Part shown: piece by piece, positions 1-6,213 of the stretch
How positions within the stretch are numbered: the first letter of the stretch is position 1
Layout: each line of letters starts with the position of its first letter
Assembly (NCBI GenBank): GCA_003552565.1
Contig: PUNB01000223.1
Span: 1-10,315, forward strand
Direction of reading: 5' to 3'
Length of the DNA: 10,315 nucleotides
From: Lentisphaerota bacterium
GTDB taxonomy: Bacteria; Verrucomicrobiota; Lentisphaeria; Oligosphaerales; PUNB01
The notes under the pieces: generated by a model
What the model saw: the letters and a program-made list of their open reading frames with translations, nothing else
Databases searched by the model: none
What the model was told of the DNA's origin: nothing
Made by a program: the position numbers and the translations under genes

Positions 1-722
1 AGGGCGGGGTGGCCCGGATGTCGGATCCGGAAATGATCGCGGCGATCAAACAGGCGGTTTCGATTCCGGTCATGGCGAAAGCCCGTATCGGCCATTTTGT
101 CGAAGCGCAAGTGCTGGAAGCGCTGAAAATCGATTATATTGATGAAAGTGAAGTGCTGACACCGGCGGATGAAGAGTGTCACATAGACAAGACACGCTTT
201 TCCATACCGTTTGTCTGCGGCGCCCGCGATCTTGGAGAGGCTTTGCGCCGGATAGCCGAAGGTGCGGCCATGATTCGCACCAAAGGCGAAGCCGGCACCG
301 GCAACGTGGTGGAAGCCGTGCGGCATATCCGGACAGTCAATCGGGAGACCCGAATTCTCCAACATATGCCGCTGGAAGAAGTTACTCCTTACGCTAAGCG
401 GTTGGGGCTGCCTCTGGAACTGGCGCGTCAAGTGCGGGAGCTGGGAAGATTGCCGGTGGTCAATTTCGCCGCCGGCGGTATCGCCACCCCGGCGGACGCG
501 GCCTTGATGATGCAGCTGGGGTGCGACGGGGTTTTTGTCGGCTCCGGTATTTTCAAGTCGGCCGAACCGGAAAAACGAGCTCTGGCGATTGTGGAAGCGG
601 TGGCGGCCTATCAGGAACCGGAACGAATTCTGCAGGTTTCCAAGGGGTTAGGGATCGCCATGGAGGGACTGGAAACCGGCGATCTAGACGAAAATCAGCG
701 CATGGCTGACCGCGGCTGGTGA
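1..722 (+). CDS. pdxS: Pyridoxal 5'-phosphate synthase lyase subunit PdxS (5'-truncated by window edge)
   Basis: PdxS builds PLP from ribose 5-phosphate, glyceraldehyde 3-phosphate and ammonia supplied by the glutaminase PdxT (DXP-independent route, cytoplasmic). The frame is already open at the first base (GGVARMSDPEM), so the GTG at 9 is internal and not the start. The family is about 290-295 residues; roughly 55 N-terminal residues lie outside. Counting from that GTG, both Schiff-base lysines are visible: K24 in VMAKARIGHF and K92 in IRTKGEAGTGN. Their 68-residue spacing matches Lys81/Lys149 of the Bacillus enzyme. The phosphate-binding FAAGGIATPADAALMMQLG and GVFVGSGIFKS segments and the terminal RMADRGW are intact. 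No pdxT follows; the next 730 bases are non-coding. Identity is essentially certain. Confidence 0.97.
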   Translation, partial: GGVARMSDPEMIAAIKQAVSIPVMAKARIGHFVEAQVLEALKIDYIDESEVLTPADEECHIDKTRFSIPFVCGARDLGEALRRIAEGAAMIRTKGEAGTGNVVEAVRHIRTVNRETRILQHMPLEEVTPYAKRLGLPLELARQVRELGRLPVVNFAAGGIATPADAALMMQLGCDGVFVGSGIFKSAEPEKRALAIVEAVAAYQEPERILQVSKGLGIAMEGLETGDLDENQRMADRGW

Positions 723-780
723 GGCAACTTAATTTCCCCTTTTCCCACAGTCGTTTATGTGAGACTTTGTCTTTTTATAG

Positions 781-840
781 CCACAAAAAACACCCGACTC
801 CGCAAAGCCTACGTCGCGGCATGCAAAAAGTCACAAAAAA
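781..840. repeat. Pair of CACAAAAAA direct repeats flanking a short GC-rich segment
   Basis: CCACAAAAAA at 781-790 and TCACAAAAAA at 831-840 are nine-base matches 50 bases apart. Between them lies a segment of about 40 bases whose first part (roughly 794-823) is GC-rich and unlike the A-rich flanks, as if a short piece had been inserted into a once continuous A-rich tract. The insertion reading is inference only. Confidence 0.35.
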
Positions 841-972
841 TGGAGCGGCCGCAGCCTGCCTGACCACTTGGTCGTAAATCTTATTTCATATCGCTGCCGT
901 TATGGAATTTTTGAAAGTGTGTCAGGTCCTCGCGGCCATATAATGGAGGGCGAGCAGCCAGCCTGAGCCACA
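841..972 (+). repeat. Degenerate direct repeat, two copies (841-867 and 944-972)
   Basis: The two copies both begin TGGAG, share CAGCC and GCCTGA blocks and end CCAC. By hand I count 22 matches over 27 aligned bases with one single-base gap. Their starts are 103 bases apart. The similarity is too long to be casual and suggests duplicated or independently inserted copies of one repeat unit. Confidence 0.55.
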
Positions 973-1005
973 CGAAGAGTGGTCAGGTCCCCGCGAGCCA
1001 TAAAA
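921..1005 (+). repeat. Second degenerate direct repeat, two copies (921-943 and 982-1005)
   Basis: Both copies start GTCAGGTCC, continue with a CGCG core (TCGCGGCCATA versus CCGCGAGCCATA) and end in an AT-rich tail. The period is 61 bases, and the second unit of the preceding repeat (944-972) sits between them. A related inverted motif, CCTGACCACT, lies near 859-868 and is the complement of AGTGGTCAGG near 978-987. Confidence 0.55.
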
Positions 1006-1035
1006 GAGCCTGTTCCCTTGCGAGCACACCTTAAT

Positions 1036-1053
1036 GCCCGCGAGGACGCGGGC
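1036..1053. repeat. Perfect GC-rich hairpin
   Basis: GCCCGCG and CGCGGGC form a perfect 7-bp stem around the four-base loop AGGA. No T-run follows on either strand, so it is not a standard intrinsic terminator. The AGGACGCG core echoes the CGCG motifs in the direct repeats just upstream, which suggests it belongs to the same repeat family. Confidence 0.55.
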
Positions 1054-1295
1054 GCTCCAGATGCATTGCCCATAACCAAGTCTCTCCCTCGGGGTATCAG
1101 GCGCATCGCGTCGCCGGTCGGGCTGGTATGAGACTCAAGTTTCGGCAAAGGACAAGATATTTTAACCACTGATCTTCTCTTCTCCGCACTAATGCGAGTA
1201 TTTCATGGTATCCCGCTTCTGCTATCCACGTCTACCCACGATCTCGCGGATAGGAGAAGTATAACGGTTTCCCTCAAAAAACCGGAAGATCGCCG

Positions 1296-1424
1296 AAAAA
1301 AGCGGGAGCCCTGTCGGGTTGGGATGTCGGCAGGCCGTCTCCGGCTTTTATGCCGCAAGTCATTAGCGCTGAGGCTGGTAACTGACGGCATAAAAGCCGG
1401 ATCAGACCAGCCGGCGCTCCCAAC
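1296..1424 (-). terminator. Long composite palindrome, possible terminator of the small basic gene
   Basis: The core is a perfect 15-bp inverted repeat, CCGGCTTTTATGCCG at 1341-1355 and its exact complement at 1386-1400, around a 30-base loop. Flanking blocks extend it: GTCT/AGAC just outside the core, then GTTGGGA (1318-1324) with TCCCAAC (1418-1424). An alternative outer stem uses GGGAGC (1304-1309) with GCTCCC (1416-1421). Read on the minus strand, which is the direction of the small gene ending at 1457, the alternative stem is followed after two bases by six T residues (1301-1296), as in an intrinsic terminator. It could equally be a mobile palindromic repeat placed between genes. The pairing is certain; the function is inferred. 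Confidence 0.5.
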
Positions 1425-1456
1425 ATGGGCGTGAGACCTTTCCGGACGGGGTCAAG

Positions 1457-1678
1457 CTACGAGTTTCTGCTTTCTTTCCCTTGGGCTCTGGCGGCTTCCT
1501 GCTCCGCTTTGATAACTTTCTGACGCAGCTCCTGGATGCTGAGTTTGGCCGCTTGCTCTTCGCTCATGATTCCGAGCGCCGCCAGCCGCCGGCGCTGGTT
1601 TTTCATACGCTGACGTCTTTTTCCGGGTGTTTTTTTCGGGCGGCGCATATTTTTATTTCGGTAAATACTGGTTGCCAT
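1457..1678 (-). CDS. Small very basic hypothetical protein (73 aa)
   Basis: I do not recognise the family. The first 35 residues are dominated by Arg and Lys (MRRPKKTPGKRRQRMKNQRR), followed by LAALGIMSEEQAAKLSIQELRQK and an acidic and basic helical tail. This composition suits a nucleic-acid or ribosome-associated protein. That the reading is a gene is supported by an ATG start with GAGG about ten bases upstream (near 1693-1690), a coherent protein-like composition and an AT-rich upstream region suited to a promoter. An internal ATG (residue 11) lacks a ribosome site and is less likely. The stop is TAG. A long palindrome with a T-run lies downstream. It is separated from epmA by 265 bases, so it probably has its own promoter. 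Confidence 0.72.
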   Translation of the reverse strand: MATSIYRNKNMRRPKKTPGKRRQRMKNQRRRLAALGIMSEEQAAKLSIQELRQKVIKAEQEAARAQGKESRNS

Positions 1679-1943
1679 AATACTTATTTCCTCAGTTGAT
1701 TTATTATTGAAGTCTTATTCTGTATAAACAGTTGAGAGTGAAGTTTATTCATTCACGCAAAACTAATCCATAAAATAATATATTGTGAGGATTTATCAAC
1801 TCCTGAAGGTAAAGTAAGGTAATGCGTCAGCGAAAGGTTTTAGACGTTTATACTTTTGAACCGCCAATGAACACGAATAAACGCAAATAAAAAGAGGAGC
1901 CCGAGTTTTTTAGCGTATATTAGCGGTTCTTTTCAAAAAAAGA
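1679..1943. other. AT-rich intergenic region upstream of the small basic gene
   Basis: No gene is seen. The part nearest the small gene is AT-rich. On the minus strand it contains TTGATA (1799-1794) and, 16 bases on, TATTTT (1777-1772), a weak sigma-70-like pair about 100 bases before the start codon. The part nearest the epmA stop holds the palindromic element at 1858-1929. Confidence 0.35.
1858..1929. repeat. Palindromic intergenic element downstream of epmA
   Basis: GAACCGC (1858-1864) and GCGGTTC (1923-1929) are perfect inverted ends. Inward, the left arm reads AATGAACACGAATAAACGC and the right arm, reversed, reads a similar TAATATACGC, so the arms are imperfect complements over most of the 72 bases. 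The element begins 14 bases past the epmA stop and could act as a transcript-end hairpin. Its wording (short AT-rich phrases built on AACCGC, GAATAAACGC) looks like a dispersed intergenic repeat, which is an inference from style. Confidence 0.5.
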
Positions 1944-2906
1944 TTAAATAAACTCGACTGTTTCCTTTTCCGGCGGGAAAGGGGTTATCTGCTCGATATT
2001 GTCGCAGCCGAGTAACGCCATTAACAGCCGGTCGAATCCAAGGGCGATACCGCCGCATTCCGGAAGACCGCAGCGCAATGTTTCCAGATAATGAACATCA
2101 ACCGGATATACCTCGCGTCCTTGACGGCGGCGGATTTCCGCGGTTTGCTGAAAACGGTGTTTCTGTTCATGGTAATCAGTCAATTCAGTGTAGGCATTGG
2201 CCAGTTCCATACCGTTTACATACAGCTCCCAGCGCTCGGCGCGTCCGGAATCCGGATTTTTACGCGCCAGACTGTCTAGAGTTAAAGGAAAGCCGCATAA
2301 AACCAGCGGACGGTTCTTCTCCGCCTGAGGGAGTATGCGCTCCACTAAAACCTGTTCGAATAAATTCTGCTCCATCGCCGAGTCCATATCCATTTCCGTA
2401 TACTCTGCAAAAGCGGTGTCCAGATTTACAACCATCCATTCACCGGAAAAATCAATCTTTCGATTGAATGCTTTATCCTCAGTGAATCCTTCCAAGGCTT
2501 GATCGCAGGTACGAATCAGAAACTTGGTTTCTTCTAGAATATCCATGCAGTCGGCTTCCGGCCGATACCATTCAAGCATGTGAAATTCCGGCAGATGCAA
2601 CGACCCTCTTTCTTCGGCTCGAAAACAGGGGCCGAGCTGAAAAATCGGTCGATTCAACGCGGCCAGCAGTCTTTTCATGTGCAGTTCAGGGGAGGGGCGC
2701 AGCCAGTATCCATGCGCGGCGGCACTGCAGTCAATATGTTCTTCGAGGGCGGGGGCTTTGATTTGAACAGGTGTATTGACTTCCAGGTAAGAATGCTGGC
2801 GAAAAAAATCGCGCACTGTCCGTGAAAGCTGATGACGGGCTTCGAGAGCCTTGCTCAGGCTGCGCAGTCGCGCGATTTCCGTCTCACGCTTTGCTGACTC
2901 GTTCAC
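1944..2906 (-). CDS. epmA: EF-P--lysine ligase EpmA (GenX/PoxA, truncated class II LysRS paralogue)
   Basis: EpmA activates beta-lysine with ATP and attaches it to the conserved loop lysine of elongation factor P. The product lacks the anticodon-binding domain of lysyl-tRNA synthetase and is a bare class II catalytic core. Motif 1 is around YLEVNTP, the substrate segment is SPELHMKRLL (72-81), motif 2 starts FRAEERG and runs to EFHMLEWYR (95-115), and motif 3 is GIALGFDRLLMALLG. The alanine in GIALG (A288) matches the EpmA-specific alanine (A298 in E. coli), where LysRS has glycine. I chose the GTG at 2906, giving 320 residues against about 325 in E. coli. It lies inside the efp 3' end, so the genes overlap by 23 bases and are probably translationally coupled. 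An ATG at 2951 is possible but would add residues not typical of the family. Confidence 0.93.
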   Translation of the reverse strand: MNESAKRETEIARLRSLSKALEARHQLSRTVRDFFRQHSYLEVNTPVQIKAPALEEHIDCSAAAHGYWLRPSPELHMKRLLAALNRPIFQLGPCFRAEERGSLHLPEFHMLEWYRPEADCMDILEETKFLIRTCDQALEGFTEDKAFNRKIDFSGEWMVVNLDTAFAEYTEMDMDSAMEQNLFEQVLVERILPQAEKNRPLVLCGFPLTLDSLARKNPDSGRAERWELYVNGMELANAYTELTDYHEQKHRFQQTAEIRRRQGREVYPVDVHYLETLRCGLPECGGIALGFDRLLMALLGCDNIEQITPFPPEKETVEFI

Positions 2907-3450
2907 TGTAGCCGCCGGTTCTGGTGTCCACTTTAACCAGGTCGCCTTCATTAATGAACAAAGGAACCTGCACTTCATGGCCGTTATCCAGCTTCGCTGT
3001 CTTGGTTACGTTGGTGGCGGTGTCGCCGCGGGCCCCTGGCTCGGTTTCGATTATCCGGGCCTCGATAAAGAAAGGCAGAGTGACCTCCACCGGCCGTTCT
3101 TTATAGAAAAGTATCTCGCATTCAATATCCGGCTTTAGAAAGCGCGATCCGGTGCCGAGAATCTCATCCGGGATGGCGTATTGTTCATAGGTTTCGCCAT
3201 CCATGAAAATATGAACATCTCCTTCCGAATGAGAATAAAAAGCTTCTCTAGTTTCCAAGTTGGGCTTGTCGATCTTGTCGGCTGAACGAAAAGTGCGATC
3301 CAAGGTTGATCCGTTGAGCATGTGTTTCAATTTACAGCGATAAAGGGCCTGGCCCTTGCCCGGCTTGCAGAATTCAAAGTTTGTGACGATATAAGGCTCA
3401 CCGTCGATTTCGATTTTCAGGCCTTTGCGAAGATCAGATGCTTCATACAT
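2884..3450 (-). CDS. efp: Translation elongation factor P
   Basis: EF-P binds between the ribosomal P and E sites and rescues ribosomes stalled on consecutive prolines. The 188-residue product has the usual three beta-barrel domains: KOW-like domain I (about 1-63), OB domain II (about 64-128) and C-terminal domain III (about 129-186, with PGARGDTATNVTKTAKL and VPLFINEGDLVKVDTRTG). The modified loop reads CKPGKGQA with K32 at the tip, the lysine that EpmA-type enzymes aminoacylate. The ATG at 3450 is preceded by AGAGGAT at a normal distance. The gene is first of a two-gene unit with epmA, whose product is its own modifying enzyme. The domain signature and length make the call secure. Confidence 0.97.
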   Translation of the reverse strand: MYEASDLRKGLKIEIDGEPYIVTNFEFCKPGKGQALYRCKLKHMLNGSTLDRTFRSADKIDKPNLETREAFYSHSEGDVHIFMDGETYEQYAIPDEILGTGSRFLKPDIECEILFYKERPVEVTLPFFIEARIIETEPGARGDTATNVTKTAKLDNGHEVQVPLFINEGDLVKVDTRTGGYSERVSKA

Positions 3451-3794
3451 AGGTTGGATATCCTCTGGTTACAAAAGTTTTCCCATTCTTCTCAGAAAAA
3501 AACCGCTCGCGACTTTTATGCTGTAAAAAAGCAAGGCTGGCATGTGCCGTTTGTTGTTTCGGTCGTGAACGGTGGGAAATATAATCAGTTTATAAAGATA
3601 GACAAATCACTCGAGGATACGCAGGCAACCCGTCAGTGAAAGGTGGAAATATCGTGCCGGTTGGTTCGCCTTAGGCGGAACGACTACGGACTGCGATTCG
3701 AGACAAGGTTTTCAGCAGCACAAAATTAGGCCTCAAACCCTTTTCGCATACCCTCAGGCTAGGCATTCTATCGAGAGCGTGGTATATGGGCAGC
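3451..3794. other. Intergenic region carrying the efp leader and promoter
   Basis: No gene is seen in 344 bases. The part next to efp is a leader of about 120 bases with a sigma-70-like promoter at 3578-3605. The rest contains a short imperfect hairpin, GTTCGCC-TTA-GGCGGAAC, near 3664-3681. Across the stop of the DUF4404 gene, ATATGGG and CCCATAT (about 3784-3808) form a perfect 7-bp inverted repeat with no T-run after it. Confidence 0.45.
3578..3605 (-). promoter_or_regulatory. Candidate sigma-70 promoter for efp-epmA
   Basis: On the minus strand TTGTCT (3605-3600, 4 of 6 to consensus) is followed after 16 bases by TATATT (3583-3578, 5 of 6). It would give a leader of about 120 bases before the efp ATG. 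It is the best-placed pair I found in this gap, but it rests on consensus matching only. Confidence 0.45.
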
Positions 3795-4064
3795 TTATAT
3801 TCCCATATTGCTGAGAGTGTCAAGAAATTTTTCAAACATCAGGCCGAGGGTAGGGTGAGAGGCTTCGAATTGTTCAACTGAGTGCTTCAGTTTCTGGAGC
3901 ATATTGACATGTTCTTCTTCGCTGATTTCATCGCTTTGCTCAAGAAAACTGTCAATATTTTTCTGCAATTCTTCAGCCTGATCGGTCCGCGCGGGATCCG
4001 ACCGTTTCTGTTCGTTCAGAGCTTCCTTTACATCATGCAGATTTTTGCGAATTTCCTGGCTCAT
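3795..4064 (-). CDS. DUF4404 family protein (89 aa)
   Basis: A small, charged, helical protein of unknown function. The C-terminal signature FEASHPTLGLMFEKFLDTLSNMGI is typical of DUF4404, where a HPTL motif precedes a final amphipathic helix ending in NMGI. The first 60 residues are rich in Glu, Lys and Gln and likely form helices or a coiled coil. No signal peptide or membrane segment is seen. I chose the ATG at 4064 because AAGGAT sits about seven bases upstream. An in-frame GTG at 4088 would overlap the xerD stop and has no ribosome site. It starts 20 bases after xerD ends, so it is probably co-transcribed with it. Confidence 0.8.
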   Translation of the reverse strand: MSQEIRKNLHDVKEALNEQKRSDPARTDQAEELQKNIDSFLEQSDEISEEEHVNMLQKLKHSVEQFEASHPTLGLMFEKFLDTLSNMGI

Positions 4065-4084
4065 AGAGTTATCCTTTTTTATTT

Positions 4085-4984
4085 TCACTTCCGCGGATGG
4101 AACCGGCGATGCGCCTGAACCAGAGCGCGTTGATCAATATGGGTATAAATCTGAGTTGTTGAAATATCAGCATGGCCTAGCATTTCCTGAATGACCCTTA
4201 AGTCAGCACCACCAGCAAGCAGATGAGAGGCGAATGAATGCCGCAGCATATGCGGATAAACGTTCTTTCTGATGCCGGCCTTTTTCGCCGCTTCTTTAAC
4301 CACTCTCCATATCCAGGCCCGGGTAAGAGGGCGGCCGCTGCGAGAAAGGAATAAATGCGGACATTGGCGATTATCGGAAGGCTGGAGAACAGGTCTGACA
4401 TCGCGCAAATATTCCCGCACGGCCTTAGTCGCCATCCTGCCAAAGGGAACAATTCTTTCCTTGTCGCCTTTGCCGATAATGCGAATTATCTCCTCGTCAA
4501 ACCGCAAATCATTTACGGTCAAGCCAGCCAGCTCACTGACCCTCATCCCGGTGGCGTAAAAAACTTCCAGAATGGTGCGATTACGAACCGTCAATGAATC
4601 GCGTCCGCGGTAAGCCCGCAGCATTCTGGAAACTTCCCGCTGGTCAAGATAATCCGGCAAATGCTTCCAAAGCCGCGGTCCCTCCATTAAATCGGTAATA
4701 TCATGTGAGACTTTGTGCTCATAAAGGAGAAAACGGAAAAAAATTTTTATTGACACCAGTCTATGAGCAAGGGAAACGGTCTGGAGTTCGAGCTGATTAC
4801 GCCCGTATTCCAGGTAATCGAGGATATGGTCGCGAGTGATCTCTCCGGGGTGAGAGCAGTTTGCTTGTTCCGCCACGAAGCGCAGGAATTCTCTGATTTC
4901 ATGGACATAAGCCCGCGTAGTATTTTCCGCCAGTCCTCGTTCCAGAGCCGCGTAACCGATAAATTGATCTACGAGGTCTTCCAT
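4085..4984 (-). CDS. xerD: Site-specific tyrosine recombinase XerD
   Basis: XerD, normally with XerC, cuts and rejoins DNA at dif sites to resolve chromosome dimers at division. From the ATG at 4984 the protein is 299 residues, close to 298 in E. coli. An N-terminal SAM-like core-binding domain (about 1-100) precedes the catalytic domain (about 110-295). The full catalytic set is present: R148 (ATGMRVSE), K172 (IGKGDKER), H245 and R248 (PHMLRHSFASHLL), H271 (LGHADISTTQIYTH) and nucleophile Y280, nearly the same numbering as E. coli XerD. No good ribosome site precedes the start, and a TTG two codons earlier is also possible. It lies 50 bases after the parvulin gene. It could be the only Xer of the cell or an XerC-like paralogue; the XerD label is by overall similarity. 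Confidence 0.93.
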   Translation of the reverse strand: MEDLVDQFIGYAALERGLAENTTRAYVHEIREFLRFVAEQANCSHPGEITRDHILDYLEYGRNQLELQTVSLAHRLVSIKIFFRFLLYEHKVSHDITDLMEGPRLWKHLPDYLDQREVSRMLRAYRGRDSLTVRNRTILEVFYATGMRVSELAGLTVNDLRFDEEIIRIIGKGDKERIVPFGRMATKAVREYLRDVRPVLQPSDNRQCPHLFLSRSGRPLTRAWIWRVVKEAAKKAGIRKNVYPHMLRHSFASHLLAGGADLRVIQEMLGHADISTTQIYTHIDQRALVQAHRRFHPRK

Positions 4985-5020
4985 AATCAAGAACGGAAAA
5001 GAGGCAAGACATACGGGAGA

Positions 5021-5033
5021 CTGGTCTGACCAG
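5021..5033. repeat. Short perfect palindrome after the parvulin stop
   Basis: CTGGTCTGACCAG is a 13-base palindrome (CTGGT and ACCAG around CTG, or six-base arms around one base). It sits in the 50-base gap between the parvulin stop and xerD. It could be a small RNA hairpin or a protein-binding site. There is no T-run, so it is not an intrinsic terminator. Confidence 0.4.
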
Positions 5034-5034
5034 C

Positions 5035-6111
5035 TTACGGTTTGAAAAGGATTTCCGTGCTGGTGTCCTGCCGCCTTTCTTCGATGATTTCCTGAACCAT
5101 CCGGTTGGCTTTGCGGTTCCGCAGTCCCTGGGTTATTTCCGCTTTCGCCTGATTGTAGGACAACTCTTTTTCAGGATAGTGTTTATGAACTTTGATCAGA
5201 TGCACACCATATTCGGTGACTACCGGACTGGATATTTCCCCCTCTGAAGTGTTGAAAGCGGTTTTCTCGAATTCCCGCACCATTTCTCCGCGACCGAAAG
5301 CGGAAAGCCTGCCGCCGTTAAGAGAGCTTGGACATTGACTGTACTTTTTCGCCGCTTCGGAAAAAGATGTTTCTCCATTGTTTATTTTTTCCGCCAGGCT
5401 ATTGGCTTTTTCCTGCAATTGCCGTGGATCTTTGGAGCTGTCCGCGTCGGTGTCTGTCAGCAGGATATGGGAAACCTCCACTTGTTCCGATTGTGTCAAA
5501 GACTGTTTATGATTCTCGTAATACTCTTTGATTTCCGTCGAATCAATTTCTATATGAGGATAGACTTCCTGATTCATCCATCTGGTTAAAGCGATAGTGT
5601 TGGCGGTCTGACTGTGAAATTCACTTATGCTTAACCTTTGGCTTTCCAGAATTTCCTCGAATCGTTCCTCACCAAGGCGATTTTTCAGTTTTTCCACCTT
5701 TTTTCGCACCTCTTTAATGTCGGGATAGTAACCGGCATCCCGGCATTCTTTAAACAGAAGCTCCTGATCCACCAGTTGGCGTGTTACCCGTAAAGCGATT
5801 TGCTTTAATTGCTGTTGATCCGGCAATTCGGAATTTCTTTGTAGCCGCGACAGCAGCATCGGGTAGAGAACGACCTCGACTCGTCTGCCTGGAATAGGCT
5901 GTTCGCCGACAACCGCCACCACATCCGGCAGAAACTTCAGTCCGTCCGCTATTTTTGCTTCAGCTTTTTCCCCGGCGGCAACAGAACGCTGCAATTGACC
6001 AGCGGTCTCGGCGGCAACATTTTCGGCGTGGCTTACAACCGCCGACAATAGTAAGAAAACCAGCAAGTTCAGACAAATAATCTCTTTGACTTTACTGTAA
6101 CAACCATCCAT
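5035..6111 (-). CDS. Exported SurA-like parvulin-type peptidyl-prolyl isomerase
   Basis: A periplasmic chaperone and prolyl isomerase of 358 residues, the kind that helps outer-membrane proteins fold. Residues 1-29 form a signal peptide (basic n-region, hydrophobic IICLNLLVFLLLSAVV, cleavage likely after SHA). Residues about 60-200 form a SurA_N-like helical region. Residues about 211-308 are one parvulin domain with VSHILL (H215), KKYSQCPSSLNGGRLSAFGRG, the MVREFEKTAF helix and VVTEYGVHLIKV (H304). A helical, basic C-terminal tail follows. The ATG at 6111 has GAGGA ten bases upstream. Only one parvulin domain is present, unlike E. coli SurA with two, so PrsA/PpiC-like is an equally fair name. 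It is followed by xerD and preceded by a putative lipoprotein. Confidence 0.9.
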   Translation of the reverse strand: MDGCYSKVKEIICLNLLVFLLLSAVVSHAENVAAETAGQLQRSVAAGEKAEAKIADGLKFLPDVVAVVGEQPIPGRRVEVVLYPMLLSRLQRNSELPDQQQLKQIALRVTRQLVDQELLFKECRDAGYYPDIKEVRKKVEKLKNRLGEERFEEILESQRLSISEFHSQTANTIALTRWMNQEVYPHIEIDSTEIKEYYENHKQSLTQSEQVEVSHILLTDTDADSSKDPRQLQEKANSLAEKINNGETSFSEAAKKYSQCPSSLNGGRLSAFGRGEMVREFEKTAFNTSEGEISSPVVTEYGVHLIKVHKHYPEKELSYNQAKAEITQGLRNRKANRMVQEIIEERRQDTSTEILFKP

Positions 6112-6146
6112 AGTTTCGCATTCCTCGCTCTGTCCACCGCACCATT

Positions 6147-6200
6147 GGGGGTATTATATTGATCTGAATAAATATTCCTGCTTAATCCTCCATTACCCCC
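6147..6200 (-). promoter_or_regulatory. Inverted repeat overlapping a consensus -10 box upstream of the parvulin gene
   Basis: GGGGGTA (6147-6153) and TACCCCC (6194-6200) are perfect 7-bp inverted arms 40 bases apart. A perfect TATAAT on the minus strand (6158-6153) touches one arm, about 40 bases before the parvulin ATG. No good -35 box is found at the usual distance. On the plus strand the second arm is followed by five T residues, but no plus-strand gene ends there. It may be a regulated internal promoter or a leader hairpin. Confidence 0.35.
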
Positions 6201-6213
6201 TTTTTGACTTGCA

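Larger units (their letters stand above)
723..1456. other. Repeat-rich non-coding region between pdxS and the small basic gene
   Basis: No open frame here has a plausible protein, a convincing ribosome binding site or a recognisable family. The stretch holds A-rich repeats (781-790 and 831-840), two sets of degenerate direct repeats between 841 and 1005, an 18-base GC-rich hairpin at 1036-1053, an unremarkable stretch to about 1290 with one widely spaced inverted repeat (1179-1185 / 1253-1259), and a long composite palindrome ending near 1424. The texture resembles decayed interspersed intergenic repeats. No terminator with a T-run is seen directly after pdxS. Confidence 0.6.

Noticed and set aside
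900..1169. Minus-strand open frame of 89 codons
   Set aside because: It runs through the direct repeats, has low-complexity repeat-derived sequence, no ribosome site and no family resemblance.
1192..1434. Overlapping open frames on both strands over the palindrome
   Set aside because: They exist because the palindrome is free of stops; neither has protein-like composition or a ribosome site.
3322..3639. Plus-strand open frame across the efp start and its leader
   Set aside because: It is antisense to the conserved efp N-terminus, then enters non-coding sequence with no recognisable product.
3640..3720. tRNA-like look (GATTCGAGAC resembling a T-loop)
   Set aside because: No acceptor stem, anticodon arm or D-arm can be paired around it.
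757..4716. 14-base exact repeat ATGTGAGACTTTGT at 757-770 and 4703-4716
   Set aside because: One copy is within xerD coding sequence, and one such match is not unexpected by chance in 10 kb.
4085..5034. A dif-like recombination site or integron/phage context near xerD
   Set aside because: No 28-base dif-like sequence was seen in the window, and the gene has chromosomal XerD length, catalytic spacing and housekeeping neighbours.
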